Positions 20,461-30,503 are shown, numbered from the stretch's first letter. The stretch is 64,000 bases of DNA from Limnobacter humi (GCF_024518835.1 NZ_JANIGO010000004.1:264497-328496); one strand, 5' to 3'. The notes: generated from the letters alone by a model not told the origin. Made by a program: numbers and translations.

Positions 20461-20715
20461 ATGTCCCTCCTCACGATGCTGTTTGGCGAGAAAAAGAAGT
20501 CCGCCAGTGTTGCAAAAGAGCGACTGTCGCTGATCATCGCCCGGGAACGGGTGGACACCGACGGCCCCGACTTTCTGCCCCAAATGCGGGACGAATTGAT
20601 GCAGGTGATTGCGAAATACGTCAAGATCAACCACGACGACATCAAGTTTAATCTTCAAAAACAAGGCAATATGGAGATGCTTGAAGTGAATATCGTGTTG
20701 CCGGATCAGAAGTAA
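20461..20715 (+). CDS. minE: Cell division topological specificity factor MinE
   Basis: Stimulates the MinD ATPase and so keeps MinCD off mid-cell. It is 84 residues. The N-terminus is [21 protein letters not shown], which includes the membrane and anti-MinCD segment, and the C-terminal dimer domain includes [19 protein letters not shown]. The ATG at 20461 has GGAGG upstream, inside the end of minD. It is the last gene of minCDE; spoT follows after 39 bases. Confidence 0.97.
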   Translation: MSLLTMLFGEKKKSASVAKERLSLIIARERVDTDGPDFLPQMRDELMQVIAKYVKINHDDIKFNLQKQGNMEMLEVNIVLPDQK

Positions 20716-20754
20716 ATCCGTCACAATAGACTTCCAAAGGTGTTGTAGGTTTGA

Positions 20755-23010
20755 ATGGGGTTGATGCAAGCCAGAGAGTTACATTCTGAAACCAATCCAT
20801 CAGCTGCCCGACCCGGTATTGCGTCCGGTGTGGTCTCTATCGCCCAGTTGATCGGCGCCGCCTCAGCTTACTTGCCCGAGGCGGAGATTAAACGCGTCCG
20901 CGAAGCCTACAAGTTTTCTGACTCTGCACACCTGGGCCAATTCAGGGCCACCGGCGAACCCTACATCACCCACCCCATCGCCGTGGCCGAGCTGTGCGCC
21001 AGCTGGCGACTGGACAGCCAAGCCATCCAGGCCGCCCTGCTTCATGACGTGATGGAGGACTCGGGCGCGACCAAAGACGATCTGATTGACCGCTTTGGAC
21101 CCGCTGTGGCGGACCTGGTGGACGGACTGTCCAAACTGGACAAGATGGAATTTTCATCCCGCGAGGAAGCGCAGGCCGAAAATTTCCGGAAAATGCTGCT
21201 GGCCATGGCCCGCGACCTGCGAGTGATTTTGGTCAAACTGGCCGACCGCCTGCACAACATGCGCACGCTGGACATCATGAGCCCGTCCAAGAAGCGGCGA
21301 ATTGCGCTGGAAACCCTGGAGATTTACGCACCCATTGCCCACCGGCTGGGTTTGAATGAAATTTTCCGGGAACTGCAGGACCTTAGCTTTAAACATGCTT
21401 TCCCCATGCGTTACCAAGTGTTGCGCAAGGCGGTGTTGGCAGCCCGGGGCAACCGCCGTGAGGTGGTGGGCAAAATTCTGGAAGCCGTTGAAAAGTGCCT
21501 GGGCGATGCAAAAATTGACTGCCAGGTGTATGGACGGGAAAAGGCGCTGTTTGGCATCTACCGGAAAATGATCGAAAAGCGCCTGAGCTTTTCGCAAGTG
21601 CTGGATGTGTACGGCTTTCGTGTGGTGGTGAAGGACATGCCCACCTGCTACCTCGCCTTGGGCATGCTGCATCAACTGTTCAAACCGGTGCCGGGCAAAT
21701 TCAAAGACTACATTGCCATTCCCAAAGTAAATGGCTACCAAAGTTTGCACACCACCCTGTTGGGGCCTTACGGCACACCGGTGGAGTTTCAAATTCGAAC
21801 GGAAGACATGCACCGAGTGGCCGAAAAGGGCGTGGCGTCCCATTGGCTGTACAAGGGCGATGGCGACGGCCTGAACACCATCCAAACCCAAACCCACCGT
21901 TTGCTGCAAAGTTTGCTGGACATTCAAAACCAGACTGGCGATTCCGCCGAATTCCTGGAACACATCAAGGTGGACCTGTTCCCCGATGCGGTGTATGTGT
22001 TCACCCCCAACGGCAAAATCATGAGCCTGCCACGGGGTGCCACTGTGGTGGATTTTGCCTATGCGGTGCACACCGATGTGGGCAACCATTGTGTGGCTGC
22101 GCGTGTAAACCAGGTGATTGAACCCCTGCGCACGGTGTTGAAGAGTGGTGATGTGGTGGAAATCATCACTGCGCCTCATTCACGACCCAACCCGGTGTGG
22201 CTGGGGTTTGTTCGCTCGGGCAAGGCACGGTCGGAAATACGACATTATTTAAAGTCGATGAACACCGAAGAAACCGTGCGTTTGGGCAACCGACTGCTCG
22301 ACCAGGCGTTGGAGGCTGACAACATTCGCCTCAGTGAACTGGGCCAGGATGTTTGGGACCGCTTGATGAAAGACTCCCAAGTGAGCACCAAAGAAGAACT
22401 GATGGCCGACATTGGCGCAGGACGACGAGTGGCCCCAGTGGTGGCGCGCCGGGTGCTGATGGCGCTGGGTAAAGTGGATGCGCGGGTGGACGCGCCAGCG
22501 TCGGCCAGTGGCCAGGCTCGCGCGCCGATCATCGTGCATGGCGGCGAGGGCATGTCAGTTCAACGGGCCAATTGCTGCATGCCCATTCCGGGCGATGCCA
22601 TCATCGGCTATGTGCGCAAGGGTTCAGGCCTCATCATTCACACCGATGAATGTGAGACCGCACGCAAGCAAATCCGGAAAGAACCGGAACGCTGGACCGA
22701 TGTGAAATGGGCAGAGGACATTACACGGCAGTTTGATGTGAATGTGGACTTGCAGGTGCTCAACGAAAAAGGTGCATTGGCCACCGTGGCAGCCACGTTG
22801 AGCGACCTGGGTGCCAACATCACCAACCTCACCATGAGCGATGAAACCGCCAACCGCAAGGTGCTGCACTTCACGATTCAAGTGAATGACCGCATTCACC
22901 TGGCGCGCATTTTGATGGCCCTGCGGCGGCTGGAATATGTGGAGCGTGTGGCGCGTGCCAAGGGCAAGACCTTTGTGAAAACGCGGATACTCCACACACC
23001 GGGGTTGTAA
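20755..23010 (+). CDS. spoT: Bifunctional (p)ppGpp synthetase/hydrolase SpoT
   Basis: Makes and degrades the stringent-response alarmones. It is 751 residues. The HD hydrolase domain has an intact HDVMEDS motif near residue 100, the synthetase domain includes YGREKALFGIYRKM and KDYIAIPKVNGYQSLHT, then TGS (VFTPNGKIMSLPRGATVVDFAYAVH), a zinc-finger/helical part with CCMPIPGD, and a C-terminal ACT domain from about residue 670. The intact HD box says SpoT/Rel type, not RelA, which lacks hydrolase activity. Two ATGs (20755 and 20764) are possible starts. It normally follows rpoZ directly; here minCDE lies between. Confidence 0.96.
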   Translation: MGLMQARELHSETNPSAARPGIASGVVSIAQLIGAASAYLPEAEIKRVREAYKFSDSAHLGQFRATGEPYITHPIAVAELCASWRLDSQAIQAALLHDVMEDSGATKDDLIDRFGPAVADLVDGLSKLDKMEFSSREEAQAENFRKMLLAMARDLRVILVKLADRLHNMRTLDIMSPSKKRRIALETLEIYAPIAHRLGLNEIFRELQDLSFKHAFPMRYQVLRKAVLAARGNRREVVGKILEAVEKCLGDAKIDCQVYGREKALFGIYRKMIEKRLSFSQVLDVYGFRVVVKDMPTCYLALGMLHQLFKPVPGKFKDYIAIPKVNGYQSLHTTLLGPYGTPVEFQIRTEDMHRVAEKGVASHWLYKGDGDGLNTIQTQTHRLLQSLLDIQNQTGDSAEFLEHIKVDLFPDAVYVFTPNGKIMSLPRGATVVDFAYAVHTDVGNHCVAARVNQVIEPLRTVLKSGDVVEIITAPHSRPNPVWLGFVRSGKARSEIRHYLKSMNTEETVRLGNRLLDQALEADNIRLSELGQDVWDRLMKDSQVSTKEELMADIGAGRRVAPVVARRVLMALGKVDARVDAPASASGQARAPIIVHGGEGMSVQRANCCMPIPGDAIIGYVRKGSGLIIHTDECETARKQIRKEPERWTDVKWAEDITRQFDVNVDLQVLNEKGALATVAATLSDLGANITNLTMSDETANRKVLHFTIQVNDRIHLARILMALRRLEYVERVARAKGKTFVKTRILHTPGL

Positions 23011-23028
23011 GCCCCCTGTAATACCGGA

Positions 23029-23060
23029 GGTCGGTGCTGTTGTACAGCACCGACATTTCA
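23029..23060. terminator. Bidirectional terminator between spoT and greB
   Basis: A perfect 11-bp stem (GTCGGTGCTGT with ACAGCACCGAC, 23030-23054) has a 3-base loop and sits between two convergent genes. The T tract is short on both sides, so termination strength is uncertain. Confidence 0.7.
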
Positions 23061-23615
23061 CTCAATCACGTACCGAATCTCGACCACCTCCAGCTCATCC
23101 GGCCCGGCCGGTGTGACCAGCCGCACGGTGTCGCCCTCTTTGGCTTTCAGCAATGCGCGCGCGACAGGCGAAATCCAGCTGATGTGGCCTTTGGCAGGGT
23201 CCACTTCATCCACACCCACAATCTTGACCGTCAGCTCCTCTCCTTTGCCATTGATGTAGGTGACGGTGGCACCGAAAAACACACTCTCCAAACCTTGCTG
23301 GGTTGCTGGGTCTACCACCTCCGCAATTTCAGTGCGCTTGGTGAGAAAACGAATGCGGCGATCAATTTCCCGCAGGCGTTTTTTGCCATAGAGGTAATCG
23401 CCATTTTCAGAGCGATCACCATTGGATGCAGCCCATGAAACAACGGCAACCACTTCAGGCCGCTCTGTTTTCACGAGGTGTGTCAGTTCATCGCGCATGC
23501 GACGGTAGCCTTGCGGCGTTACATAATTTTTTGCGCCCACAGGCAGTGCTGCTGCCCCCTCTGGTGCATCATCATCCTGTTCGGTGTCCGTCTCTTTGGT
23601 GAATGCCTTGCTCAT
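23058..23615 (-). CDS. greB: Transcription elongation factor GreB
   Basis: Rescues backtracked RNA polymerase by stimulating transcript cleavage. It is 185 residues. An acidic N-terminal extension (TDTEQDDDAPEG) precedes the coiled coil (YVTPQGYRRMRDELTHLVKTERP), whose tip carries the acidic pair in SENGDY, and the FKBP-like C-domain (ISWISPVARALLKAKEGD) follows. The pattern WAASNGDRSENGDYLYGKKRL is typical for GreB and not GreA. It is convergent with spoT and divergent from the REC-EAL gene. Confidence 0.94.
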   Translation of the reverse strand: MSKAFTKETDTEQDDDAPEGAAALPVGAKNYVTPQGYRRMRDELTHLVKTERPEVVAVVSWAASNGDRSENGDYLYGKKRLREIDRRIRFLTKRTEIAEVVDPATQQGLESVFFGATVTYINGKGEELTVKIVGVDEVDPAKGHISWISPVARALLKAKEGDTVRLVTPAGPDELEVVEIRYVIE

Positions 23616-23695
23616 GGTTTACAACACTGGACAGCATTTGCAGAAGTGTGCAGGATACCGTAAAGCGCCACGGCGTGGACAACAACAAAAGGCTC

Positions 23696-25423
23696 ATGAA
23701 TTCGACTGCGCAAAGCCCCTGCATTCTGATTGTTGACGACAGCGAAGATGATTTCGTCCTGATTGCACGACAGCTGCACAAAACCTGGCCCACCGCCAGT
23801 TTGTTTCACGCTGCCGACAAAGCGGCCCTGGTGGATGCCCTGCAGCAGCATGATGCTGATGTGGTGATTTGCGACTACTCCATGCCAGAATTGACGCACG
23901 ACCATGCAGCGGATTTGCTTGAACAGTATCGACCCGGCACGCCCCTGATCTTATTGTCAGGCCTGGCCACCGAGGCCCACGGCATTGCCGCCATGCATGC
24001 GGGCGTGCGTGATTACGTCGAGAAATCCAAACCCGAGCGCTTGGTTCCGGCCATTCGCCGTGAACTGGACACCTTGAGACTTCGGCGCGAGAAACACCTG
24101 CTGGAGCAAGCCCACCGTCGGGCGGTGTATTTCGATGCGTCCAGTGGTTTTCTGAACCGGGAAGGTTTGCTCAAGGCATTGTCGGGCCTGATGGTCAACC
24201 ATGCGCAAGGGCAAGACCTGTGCCTGTTCAGCATCCAGCTGTCACGGCATCAAATGCGTGGCATGGAATTGGACCCCCGTGCGCGGCGCAACATGCTGGA
24301 TCGCGTGGTAGGCCGGGTGCGGGAGGTGTTCCCGAACGATATTTTGTGTCGCTGGTCGGACACCACCCTGGTGGTGGTCAGCAATGGCTTTGATTGGGCG
24401 CATCCCGACAATGCTTTGTTGGAGCGCTTGTCCACTGTAGAAACCCAGTTGAACCGGCCCTTCCTGATTGAGAACATTTCACTTCGGCCCCGCATGCGCC
24501 TGGGCTTGGCTCGGCCGGGTCGGGATGGCGCACACGCAGCCGAACTGGTCACGCATGCACAGGCGGTGGCTGGTGTTCTGGAACTGCGTGCCTTTGAGTT
24601 GTTTCGCGCGGTGGAGTCCGAGGTTCACAGCCTGGCCAAGCGGCGTCGAACCATTGAGTTGGGCTTGGCCAAAGGCATTGAAAACCATCAGTTGGTGCTG
24701 AATTTTCAACCGATTGAAGACTTGAAAACTGGCCAGGTGTGCGGTCTGGAGGCCTTGGTGCGCTGGACGCATCCCGAACTGGGCCTGATCATGCCAGGCG
24801 AGTTCATTCAGGTGGCTGAAGACACTGGCTTGATTGAGGCCTTGGGTGACTGGGTGATTCGGTCAGCTGCGCGGCATGTGAAGGCTTTTCACACAGCCGG
24901 GCATCCGCTGTGGTGCTCGGTCAATTGCTCTGTGGGTCAATTGATGAACCCGGATTTCCCGGCCAAGGCTGTGGCCAGCATTCGCGACAGCGGGCTGGAC
25001 ACGCACTGGATTGAATTTGAGGTGACGGAATCGGCGGCCATTGATCACATGGACAACACCGTGGCGGCCTTGAACCAATTGCGCGCGGCGGGCTGCTCAA
25101 TTGCCATGGATGATTTTGGCACCGGTTATGCGTCGTTGAATTACTTGCGTCTATTGCCCATGAATGTACTGAAGATTGACAAAAGTTTTGTCAGTGACTT
25201 GCTGGACAGCCCATCGAGTCGAAAAATCGTACAGGCGGTGATTGATCTGGCTCACGCCTTGAGCCTGGTGGTGCATGCTGAGGGTATCGAGACTGCTGAA
25301 CAGCGACAGGCCCTGGTGGACATGGGTTGTGATCGTCTGCAGGGCTATCTGTTCTCCAAACCACTGGGGGCCGATGCTTTACTGTGCTGGTTAAACAAGG
25401 GTGCAGGGCCAGGCCCTGCTTAA
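23696..25423 (+). CDS. Response regulator with degenerate GGDEF and EAL domains
   Basis: A 575-residue c-di-GMP signalling protein. The receiver (about residues 8-125) has the acidic pair in VDDSEDD and the aspartate in VVICDYSMPE. The middle (about 150-305) has a GGDEF fold but the signature is lost (RWSDTTLVVVS where RxGGDEF is expected), so it cannot make c-di-GMP. The EAL domain (about 325-570) keeps EALVRW, EVTES, DDFGTGYASL, KIDKSFV and EGIET, so c-di-GMP phosphodiesterase activity is likely. The ATG at 23696 lies after AGG. It stands beside cheB and may lower c-di-GMP in favour of motility (inference). Confidence 0.9.
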   Translation: MNSTAQSPCILIVDDSEDDFVLIARQLHKTWPTASLFHAADKAALVDALQQHDADVVICDYSMPELTHDHAADLLEQYRPGTPLILLSGLATEAHGIAAMHAGVRDYVEKSKPERLVPAIRRELDTLRLRREKHLLEQAHRRAVYFDASSGFLNREGLLKALSGLMVNHAQGQDLCLFSIQLSRHQMRGMELDPRARRNMLDRVVGRVREVFPNDILCRWSDTTLVVVSNGFDWAHPDNALLERLSTVETQLNRPFLIENISLRPRMRLGLARPGRDGAHAAELVTHAQAVAGVLELRAFELFRAVESEVHSLAKRRRTIELGLAKGIENHQLVLNFQPIEDLKTGQVCGLEALVRWTHPELGLIMPGEFIQVAEDTGLIEALGDWVIRSAARHVKAFHTAGHPLWCSVNCSVGQLMNPDFPAKAVASIRDSGLDTHWIEFEVTESAAIDHMDNTVAALNQLRAAGCSIAMDDFGTGYASLNYLRLLPMNVLKIDKSFVSDLLDSPSSRKIVQAVIDLAHALSLVVHAEGIETAEQRQALVDMGCDRLQGYLFSKPLGADALLCWLNKGAGPGPA

Positions 25424-25424
25424 C

Positions 25425-26528
25425 TTATACACGGATGGCTGCACGCCCACCAATTTTCGACAGGTGGTCCAGCAAGCGCTTGGCAATCTGGTTCAAGGCC
25501 ACCACCTCATCGGCTCCGCCCAGTGCAATGGCCTCGCGTGGCATGCCGAATACCACACAGCTCGCCTCATCCTGGCAAATGTTGTAAGAGCCCGCTTTTT
25601 TCATGTCCGCCATGGCCTGTGCACCATCCTTGCCCATGCCGGTGAGCATGATGCCGATGATGTTGCGCGGCGACACTTCAGTGCCGGATTTGAACAGCAC
25701 CTCCACCGATGGCTTGTGCCGGTTGACCGGCTCACCATCTTCCAACTGGCAAATGTAGTTGGCACCGTTGCGTCCCAGTTTGAGATGTTTGTCACCCGGT
25801 GCAATGTAAGCATGACCGGGCAACACGCGTTCGCCATGGGTGGCTTCCTTGACGGTGATTTGACACACCTGGTTCAAACGGTCTGCAAAGCTCTTGGTGA
25901 ACCCGGCTGGCATGTGCTGGGTAATCAGAATGGCGGGCGAGTCGGTGGGCAACTGTTCGAGGATGACGCGGATGGCCTCTGTGCCGCCCGTGGAGGAGCC
26001 CATCAACACCAGTTTTTCGGTGGCTGCAAAGCGGTTGCCCAACGCGGCTGGCGCCGCCATGGGTTTGACCACTTCCGCACCTGCCAATGCAGCGGCCGAC
26101 TTGTCGGGCAATTTGGTTAGCCGGTAACGGGCCGCATGGGCAGCCCGAATTTTGTCAGTAATTTCGTTGGCATAGTCGAGCATGCCCTGGCTGATGTCGA
26201 GCTTTGGTTTGGTCACAAAATCCACCGCGCCGAGTTCCAGTGCTTTGAAGGTGACGTCGGCGCCTTTGTCAGTCAGGGTGGACACCATCACCACCGGCGT
26301 TGGCCGCAAACGCATGATTCGCTCCAAAAATTCAATGCCGTCCATTTTGGGCATTTCAATATCCAGGGTGATCACATCCGGATTTAATCGCTTGATGTGC
26401 TCACGCGCAATAAACGGATCGGGCGCTGTGGCCACGGTTTCCATGTCCGGCTGGGAATTGATGATTTTGGTCATCAGATTTCGGATCAGTGCGGAATCGT
26501 CGACTACGACCACTTTGATCTTGTTCAT
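25425..26528 (-). CDS. cheB: Chemotaxis protein-glutamate methylesterase CheB
   Basis: Removes methyl groups from chemoreceptors and deamidates glutamines. It is 367 residues. The receiver (1-125) has [10 protein letters not shown] and the phosphoacceptor in [13 protein letters not shown]. The esterase domain (about 165-360) has the serine in GSSTGGTEA, the histidine in TQHMPAGF and the aspartate in [10 protein letters not shown]. The ATG at 26528 has AAGGG at the right spacing; the ATG at 26534 overlaps this site. It is the last gene of the cheR-cheD-cheB operon. Confidence 0.97.
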   Translation of the reverse strand: MNKIKVVVVDDSALIRNLMTKIINSQPDMETVATAPDPFIAREHIKRLNPDVITLDIEMPKMDGIEFLERIMRLRPTPVVMVSTLTDKGADVTFKALELGAVDFVTKPKLDISQGMLDYANEITDKIRAAHAARYRLTKLPDKSAAALAGAEVVKPMAAPAALGNRFAATEKLVLMGSSTGGTEAIRVILEQLPTDSPAILITQHMPAGFTKSFADRLNQVCQITVKEATHGERVLPGHAYIAPGDKHLKLGRNGANYICQLEDGEPVNRHKPSVEVLFKSGTEVSPRNIIGIMLTGMGKDGAQAMADMKKAGSYNICQDEASCVVFGMPREAIALGGADEVVALNQIAKRLLDHLSKIGGRAAIRV

Positions 26529-26537
26529 GTGCATCCC

Positions 26538-27161
26538 TTAGAAAAAAATCACTTCACCATCCACCGGATCAGCCTGGATCTGGTCGCGATATTGACGATC
26601 CTGACGCAGGGCCAACTGGTCTGCACTGGCCACGCGTTCTACACGCACCGCATTGGTCCGGGTGTTGAAACGAATCCGGCGGCTATTGATGCCACCCAGG
26701 TCGGAGGCCAGGACACGAATCTTGTCGCGTCGAAGAAACTCAATGACAAACTGGGCATTGCGGCGACCAACATGCTGGTTTTCCAGGGTGTTGGTCATGT
26801 TGGCACCACCGAACACCTTGGCCACCAGGTGCTCGCGCTTGGCTCCCATCATGAGCAAATCATTGATGACCCGTTCCATGGCATACAAGCCATAGCGCAA
26901 CGGTTTGGTCTGGTCAGTCAGCGCCGGGGCCACGCTGGGTATGTCGGGCAGCATGAAGTGGTTCATGCCACCGATTTTCCGGTGGGCGTCGTAAATGCAG
27001 GCAGCCACGCAGGAACCCAGCAAGGTGACGATTTCCACCGGGTCCCAGGAGACCAGGTGCTCGCCAGGCATGATGACCTTGCGCTCCAGCACAACTGGGT
27101 CGGTGTCGGCCCGTGTGCGGCTGGGCTGTTTGGCACCACCCACCACCGACGGCATGTTCAT
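26538..27161 (-). CDS. cheD: Chemoreceptor glutamine deamidase CheD
   Basis: Deamidates glutamines in chemoreceptors and thus tunes their activity. It is 207 residues. The catalytic cysteine is in TLLGSCVAACIYD and the histidine in GGMNHFMLPD; VFGGANM and GRRNAQFV are further family blocks. Its ATG overlaps the cheR stop by 4 bases, and cheB follows after 9 bases, so the three are one operon. Confidence 0.96.
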   Translation of the reverse strand: MNMPSVVGGAKQPSRTRADTDPVVLERKVIMPGEHLVSWDPVEIVTLLGSCVAACIYDAHRKIGGMNHFMLPDIPSVAPALTDQTKPLRYGLYAMERVINDLLMMGAKREHLVAKVFGGANMTNTLENQHVGRRNAQFVIEFLRRDKIRVLASDLGGINSRRIRFNTRTNAVRVERVASADQLALRQDRQYRDQIQADPVDGEVIFF

Positions 27162-28150
27162 GCGCCCACCTGGATACGGCCGGCAGCGGGGGCTGAACCA
27201 TTGCCCTTGTAGGCTTTGTCTTCGTTGACCACATACACGGTTTTGCCACGCAAGGTGAAGTAATCCCGCGCCATGGCAAAGTTTTCGGAATGTCCGGCAT
27301 ACAGCAGACCGCCCGGGTTCATCAGGGGTGCAAATTTTCTCAGGATCTGCAGTTGCACGTCTTTTTCAAAATAGATCATGACGTTGCGGCAAAACAGCAC
27401 ATCAAAGCCTGGGCGAATGCTCCAGGTCTGGTCCATCAGATTGACTTTCCGGAAGGTGATCATGGCCTGCAGTTCGGGACGCACACGGATGAGACCCTCG
27501 CTGTCGCCCTTGCCCTTCAGGAAATATTTGCGCAGGATTTCCTGGGGAATTTTCTCCACCTGGTCCATGCGGTAAACCCCTTTCTGCCCGGTCTCCAGCA
27601 CCTTGGTGTCAATGTCGGTCGCCAAAATGCGCACCGGTGGGTTCAGGCTGTTGAACGCTTCCATGGCGGTGATGGCCAAGGTGTAAGGCTCTTCCCCGGT
27701 CGATGCGGCACTGCACCAGATGTCGATGCGTGGCTTGGCTGACAGGCTTTGCAACTGGCTTTTCAAGATGTCGAAGTGGTGCGCCTCACGATAAAACGAG
27801 GTGAGGTTGGTGGTCAGTGAATTGGTGAACTGCTCCCACTCCGGATTGCTGGGGCTGTTTTCCAGAAAATCGAGGTAGCTTGAAAAACGGTTTTGATTGC
27901 AGGCCCGCAAGCGGCGTGCCAACCGGCTATACACCATGCTTTGCTTGCTGGGTGCGAGCGATATACCGGCAATCTTGAGAATCATGCCGCGCACACGGGC
28001 GAAATCGGCTTCCGTGAATTCAAATTCGCGACTGGCCGCTTCGTCCTGCTGAAGCGACATGCCCACTGAGCTGACCACTTGGCGCGCACCACTGATCAAG
28101 CTGGTCGGTTGCGGGTTTTTGGGTTCAAAGCGGGGGGGCGTTGGGTTCAT
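27158..28150 (-). CDS. cheR: Chemotaxis protein methyltransferase CheR
   Basis: Methylates glutamates on chemoreceptors using SAM. It is 330 residues. The N-terminal helical domain is at about 45-110 and the SAM-binding domain follows with WCSAASTGEEPYTLAI, ILATDIDTKVLE, DVLFCRNVMIYFEK and the C-terminal GHSENF. The ATG at 28150 has AAAGG upstream; the open frame extends 24 codons further without support. First gene of the cheRDB operon. Confidence 0.96.
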   Translation of the reverse strand: MNPTPPRFEPKNPQPTSLISGARQVVSSVGMSLQQDEAASREFEFTEADFARVRGMILKIAGISLAPSKQSMVYSRLARRLRACNQNRFSSYLDFLENSPSNPEWEQFTNSLTTNLTSFYREAHHFDILKSQLQSLSAKPRIDIWCSAASTGEEPYTLAITAMEAFNSLNPPVRILATDIDTKVLETGQKGVYRMDQVEKIPQEILRKYFLKGKGDSEGLIRVRPELQAMITFRKVNLMDQTWSIRPGFDVLFCRNVMIYFEKDVQLQILRKFAPLMNPGGLLYAGHSENFAMARDYFTLRGKTVYVVNEDKAYKGNGSAPAAGRIQVGA

Positions 28151-28338
28151 GCCGGGCCTTTTTAGCGAAAACTGTTCAGGATGAAAAGAACCCACCTTTT
28201 TGTGAGTTCCCGACATTTGCATGTTCCGCTAAACTGACCTCCGGACAAGCCCGGATTAACACCTTGAAACCGGGTTTGTTTCTGCTTTGGCGACGAGCGC
28301 CCAACTTGCTGAGAAGCCCATGAGAGGCTGAACAAACA

Positions 28339-29874
28339 ATGAACGAGAACAAGGGGCTGCCACCTTCCCTGCTCAACCTGAGCAGCTTTTCCGACGAGGG
28401 GTTGAAGGTGCTGGTGGTGGAGGACAATGACTCGGACTTCGAGTTGATGTGCTACCGATTGAAACAGGGCGGCTTGACATACACTGCTGTGCGTGTGGAC
28501 CGACTGGAAGACCTGAAGGCACGCATTGAACATGAGGAATGGCAGGTGGTGATTTCAGACCACAACTTGCCCGGCTTCAGCTCGGAAGAGGCTTTGCGGG
28601 TGGTTCGCGACTCGGGCCTGGACATTCCATTCATCATTGTGTCGGGCAGCATCGGCGAACATGTGGCGGTGGATGCCATGCGAGCTGGGGCTGATGATTA
28701 CCTGATGAAGGACAAAATGGCACGCTTGGTACCGGCGATTGAGCGCTCGCTTCGGGCCGCCAACGAACGGCGCAACCTGGCAGCCGCCGAGATGGCGCAG
28801 CGCGAAAGTGAACGCCGGTTTGCTGCCATCGCAGAAAATATTCCTGGCATTATTTTTCAGATGGTATCGGGTGCGGGCATGGCTCGACCAACCGTGCCCT
28901 ATGTCAGCGAAGGGGTGATTCGCCTATTTGGCGTGCCACCGCGAAATTTTCTGGAAAATCCACATTACTTCTTCGAACAGTTTGAGCCCGATGACGCGGC
29001 ACTGTTGTTCGAAGAACTGCTGGACCCGCCAGGCCAGGATGAACCGTTTGGCTGGGAAGGCCGGCTGAAGCAACGAAAAGGTCAGGACACACGCTGGGTT
29101 TACCTCAGTGCGGTGGCCAAACCCAAGGGCACCATGTACCTGTGGGATGGCGTACTGCTGGACATCTCCGACCGCAAACAGGCTGAGGAACGTTTGCTGA
29201 AAGCCCAGGTGGAGTTAAGGCAGGTCACCACCGAGTTTGAGAAACGACGTGAACAGGAGCGAGGCTCCATTGCCCGGGAAATTCACGACGACATGGGTGG
29301 GTCGCTCACCAAGTTGAAGGCCGATGTGGCTTGGCTGAACAAAAACCTGGTGCCAGACACTGCCGTGCAGGAGAAACTGGATGACATGCTGGAGTTGATT
29401 GAACATTTATTGGCCAGTAGCCAGCGGATTGCCAAGGACCTGCGACCTGGTATTCTGGACTACGGTTTGATTCCCGCATTGGACTGGCTGGTCAAGGACT
29501 TCAACAAACGCAGTCAGGTGGCCGCACATTTTCAGAGCAATGTGGAAGACGTGGATTTGCCCGGTGAGGAAAAAACCGCCCTATTCCGCATTTTGCAGGA
29601 GGCATTAACGAATATAGTGAAGCATGCCCAAGCATCCCGGGTTGATGTGGAACTGTTTGTCACCGACAATGAGTTGTCGATGGAAATTCGTGACAATGGC
29701 AAAGGCATTGACAACACCGACAAGTTAAAAGAGACCTCCTTCGGTTTAAGAGGGATGCAAGAGCGGGTTGCTGCATTTGACGGATGGGTGGATGTGAGCG
29801 GCGCAGTGGGACAAGGCACCACGGTGATGGTGTCGATTCCGAGAGGACAGCCAGGGGAAGAGGCAGACGAATGA
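28339..29874 (+). CDS. Receiver-PAS-histidine kinase (NarX/HisKA_3 type)
   Basis: A 511-residue cytoplasmic kinase with no membrane segment. The receiver (about 20-140) has VVEDNDSD and the aspartate in VVISDHNLPG, then a PAS domain (about 160-290, with DISDRKQAEERL at its end), a HisKA_3 dimer helix with phospho-histidine in REIHDDMGGSLTKL, and a HATPase (ILQEALTNIVKHA, DNGKGI, GLRGMQERV). It overlaps the following NarL-type regulator by 4 bases, so the two form a two-component pair. The N-terminal receiver suggests that another kinase can set its activity. The signal is unknown. Confidence 0.92.
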   Translation: MNENKGLPPSLLNLSSFSDEGLKVLVVEDNDSDFELMCYRLKQGGLTYTAVRVDRLEDLKARIEHEEWQVVISDHNLPGFSSEEALRVVRDSGLDIPFIIVSGSIGEHVAVDAMRAGADDYLMKDKMARLVPAIERSLRAANERRNLAAAEMAQRESERRFAAIAENIPGIIFQMVSGAGMARPTVPYVSEGVIRLFGVPPRNFLENPHYFFEQFEPDDAALLFEELLDPPGQDEPFGWEGRLKQRKGQDTRWVYLSAVAKPKGTMYLWDGVLLDISDRKQAEERLLKAQVELRQVTTEFEKRREQERGSIAREIHDDMGGSLTKLKADVAWLNKNLVPDTAVQEKLDDMLELIEHLLASSQRIAKDLRPGILDYGLIPALDWLVKDFNKRSQVAAHFQSNVEDVDLPGEEKTALFRILQEALTNIVKHAQASRVDVELFVTDNELSMEIRDNGKGIDNTDKLKETSFGLRGMQERVAAFDGWVDVSGAVGQGTTVMVSIPRGQPGEEADE

Positions 29875-30503
29875 TCAAAGTGTTGTTGGCCGATGACCAC
29901 GCCCTGTTGCGTGGCAGTTTGAAGCAGTTGCTGGAAGACACGGGCTACATTCAGGTGGTGGCACAAGCGGGTGAATACTCCGAGATCATGAAAGCCATGA
30001 GTGCCAATCCAGGACTGGACTTGGCCATTCTGGATATTTCCATGCCTGGAAAAAATGGTGTGGATGTGGTGAAAATCCTCAAGGACAAATACCCGGCCCT
30101 GAAAATCCTGATGCTCTCCATGCACCCGGAAGACCAGTACGCCGTGCGCTCGCTGAAAGCAGGTGCCTCGGGTTATTTAACGAAAAATACTGCACCGGAA
30201 AAACTGGTGGATGCCATTCAAGTGATTGCCGCCGGACGGAAATACATCACACCCGAACTGGCCGAATCGTTGGCCAGCCATTTGACGGAAGACACCGAAA
30301 AACCCCTGCACAGCACGCTGAGCGACCGTGAATTTCAGACCATTCGATTGATTGCCGCAGGCAAGAAATTGAGCGAGATTGCCGAAGAATTGTCATTGAG
30401 CCCCAAGACGGTGAGTGTTTACCGAGCGCGTATTCTGGAAAAGATGCGCATGAAAACCAATGGGGAATTGACGCGGTATGCGTTGGAGCATGGGTTGATT
30501 TGA
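29871..30503 (+). CDS. NarL/FixJ-family response regulator
   Basis: A 210-residue DNA-binding regulator. The receiver has LLADDHALLR, the aspartate in LAILDISMPGKNG and the lysine in GYLTKNTAPE. The LuxR-type HTH at about 148-205 reads LSDREFQTIRLIAAGKKLSEIAEELSLS then KTVSVYRARILEKM. Its start overlaps the kinase stop (ATGA), so it is the cognate partner. A dispersed repeat begins about 50 bases after its stop. Confidence 0.94.
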   Translation: MIKVLLADDHALLRGSLKQLLEDTGYIQVVAQAGEYSEIMKAMSANPGLDLAILDISMPGKNGVDVVKILKDKYPALKILMLSMHPEDQYAVRSLKAGASGYLTKNTAPEKLVDAIQVIAAGRKYITPELAESLASHLTEDTEKPLHSTLSDREFQTIRLIAAGKKLSEIAEELSLSPKTVSVYRARILEKMRMKTNGELTRYALEHGLI

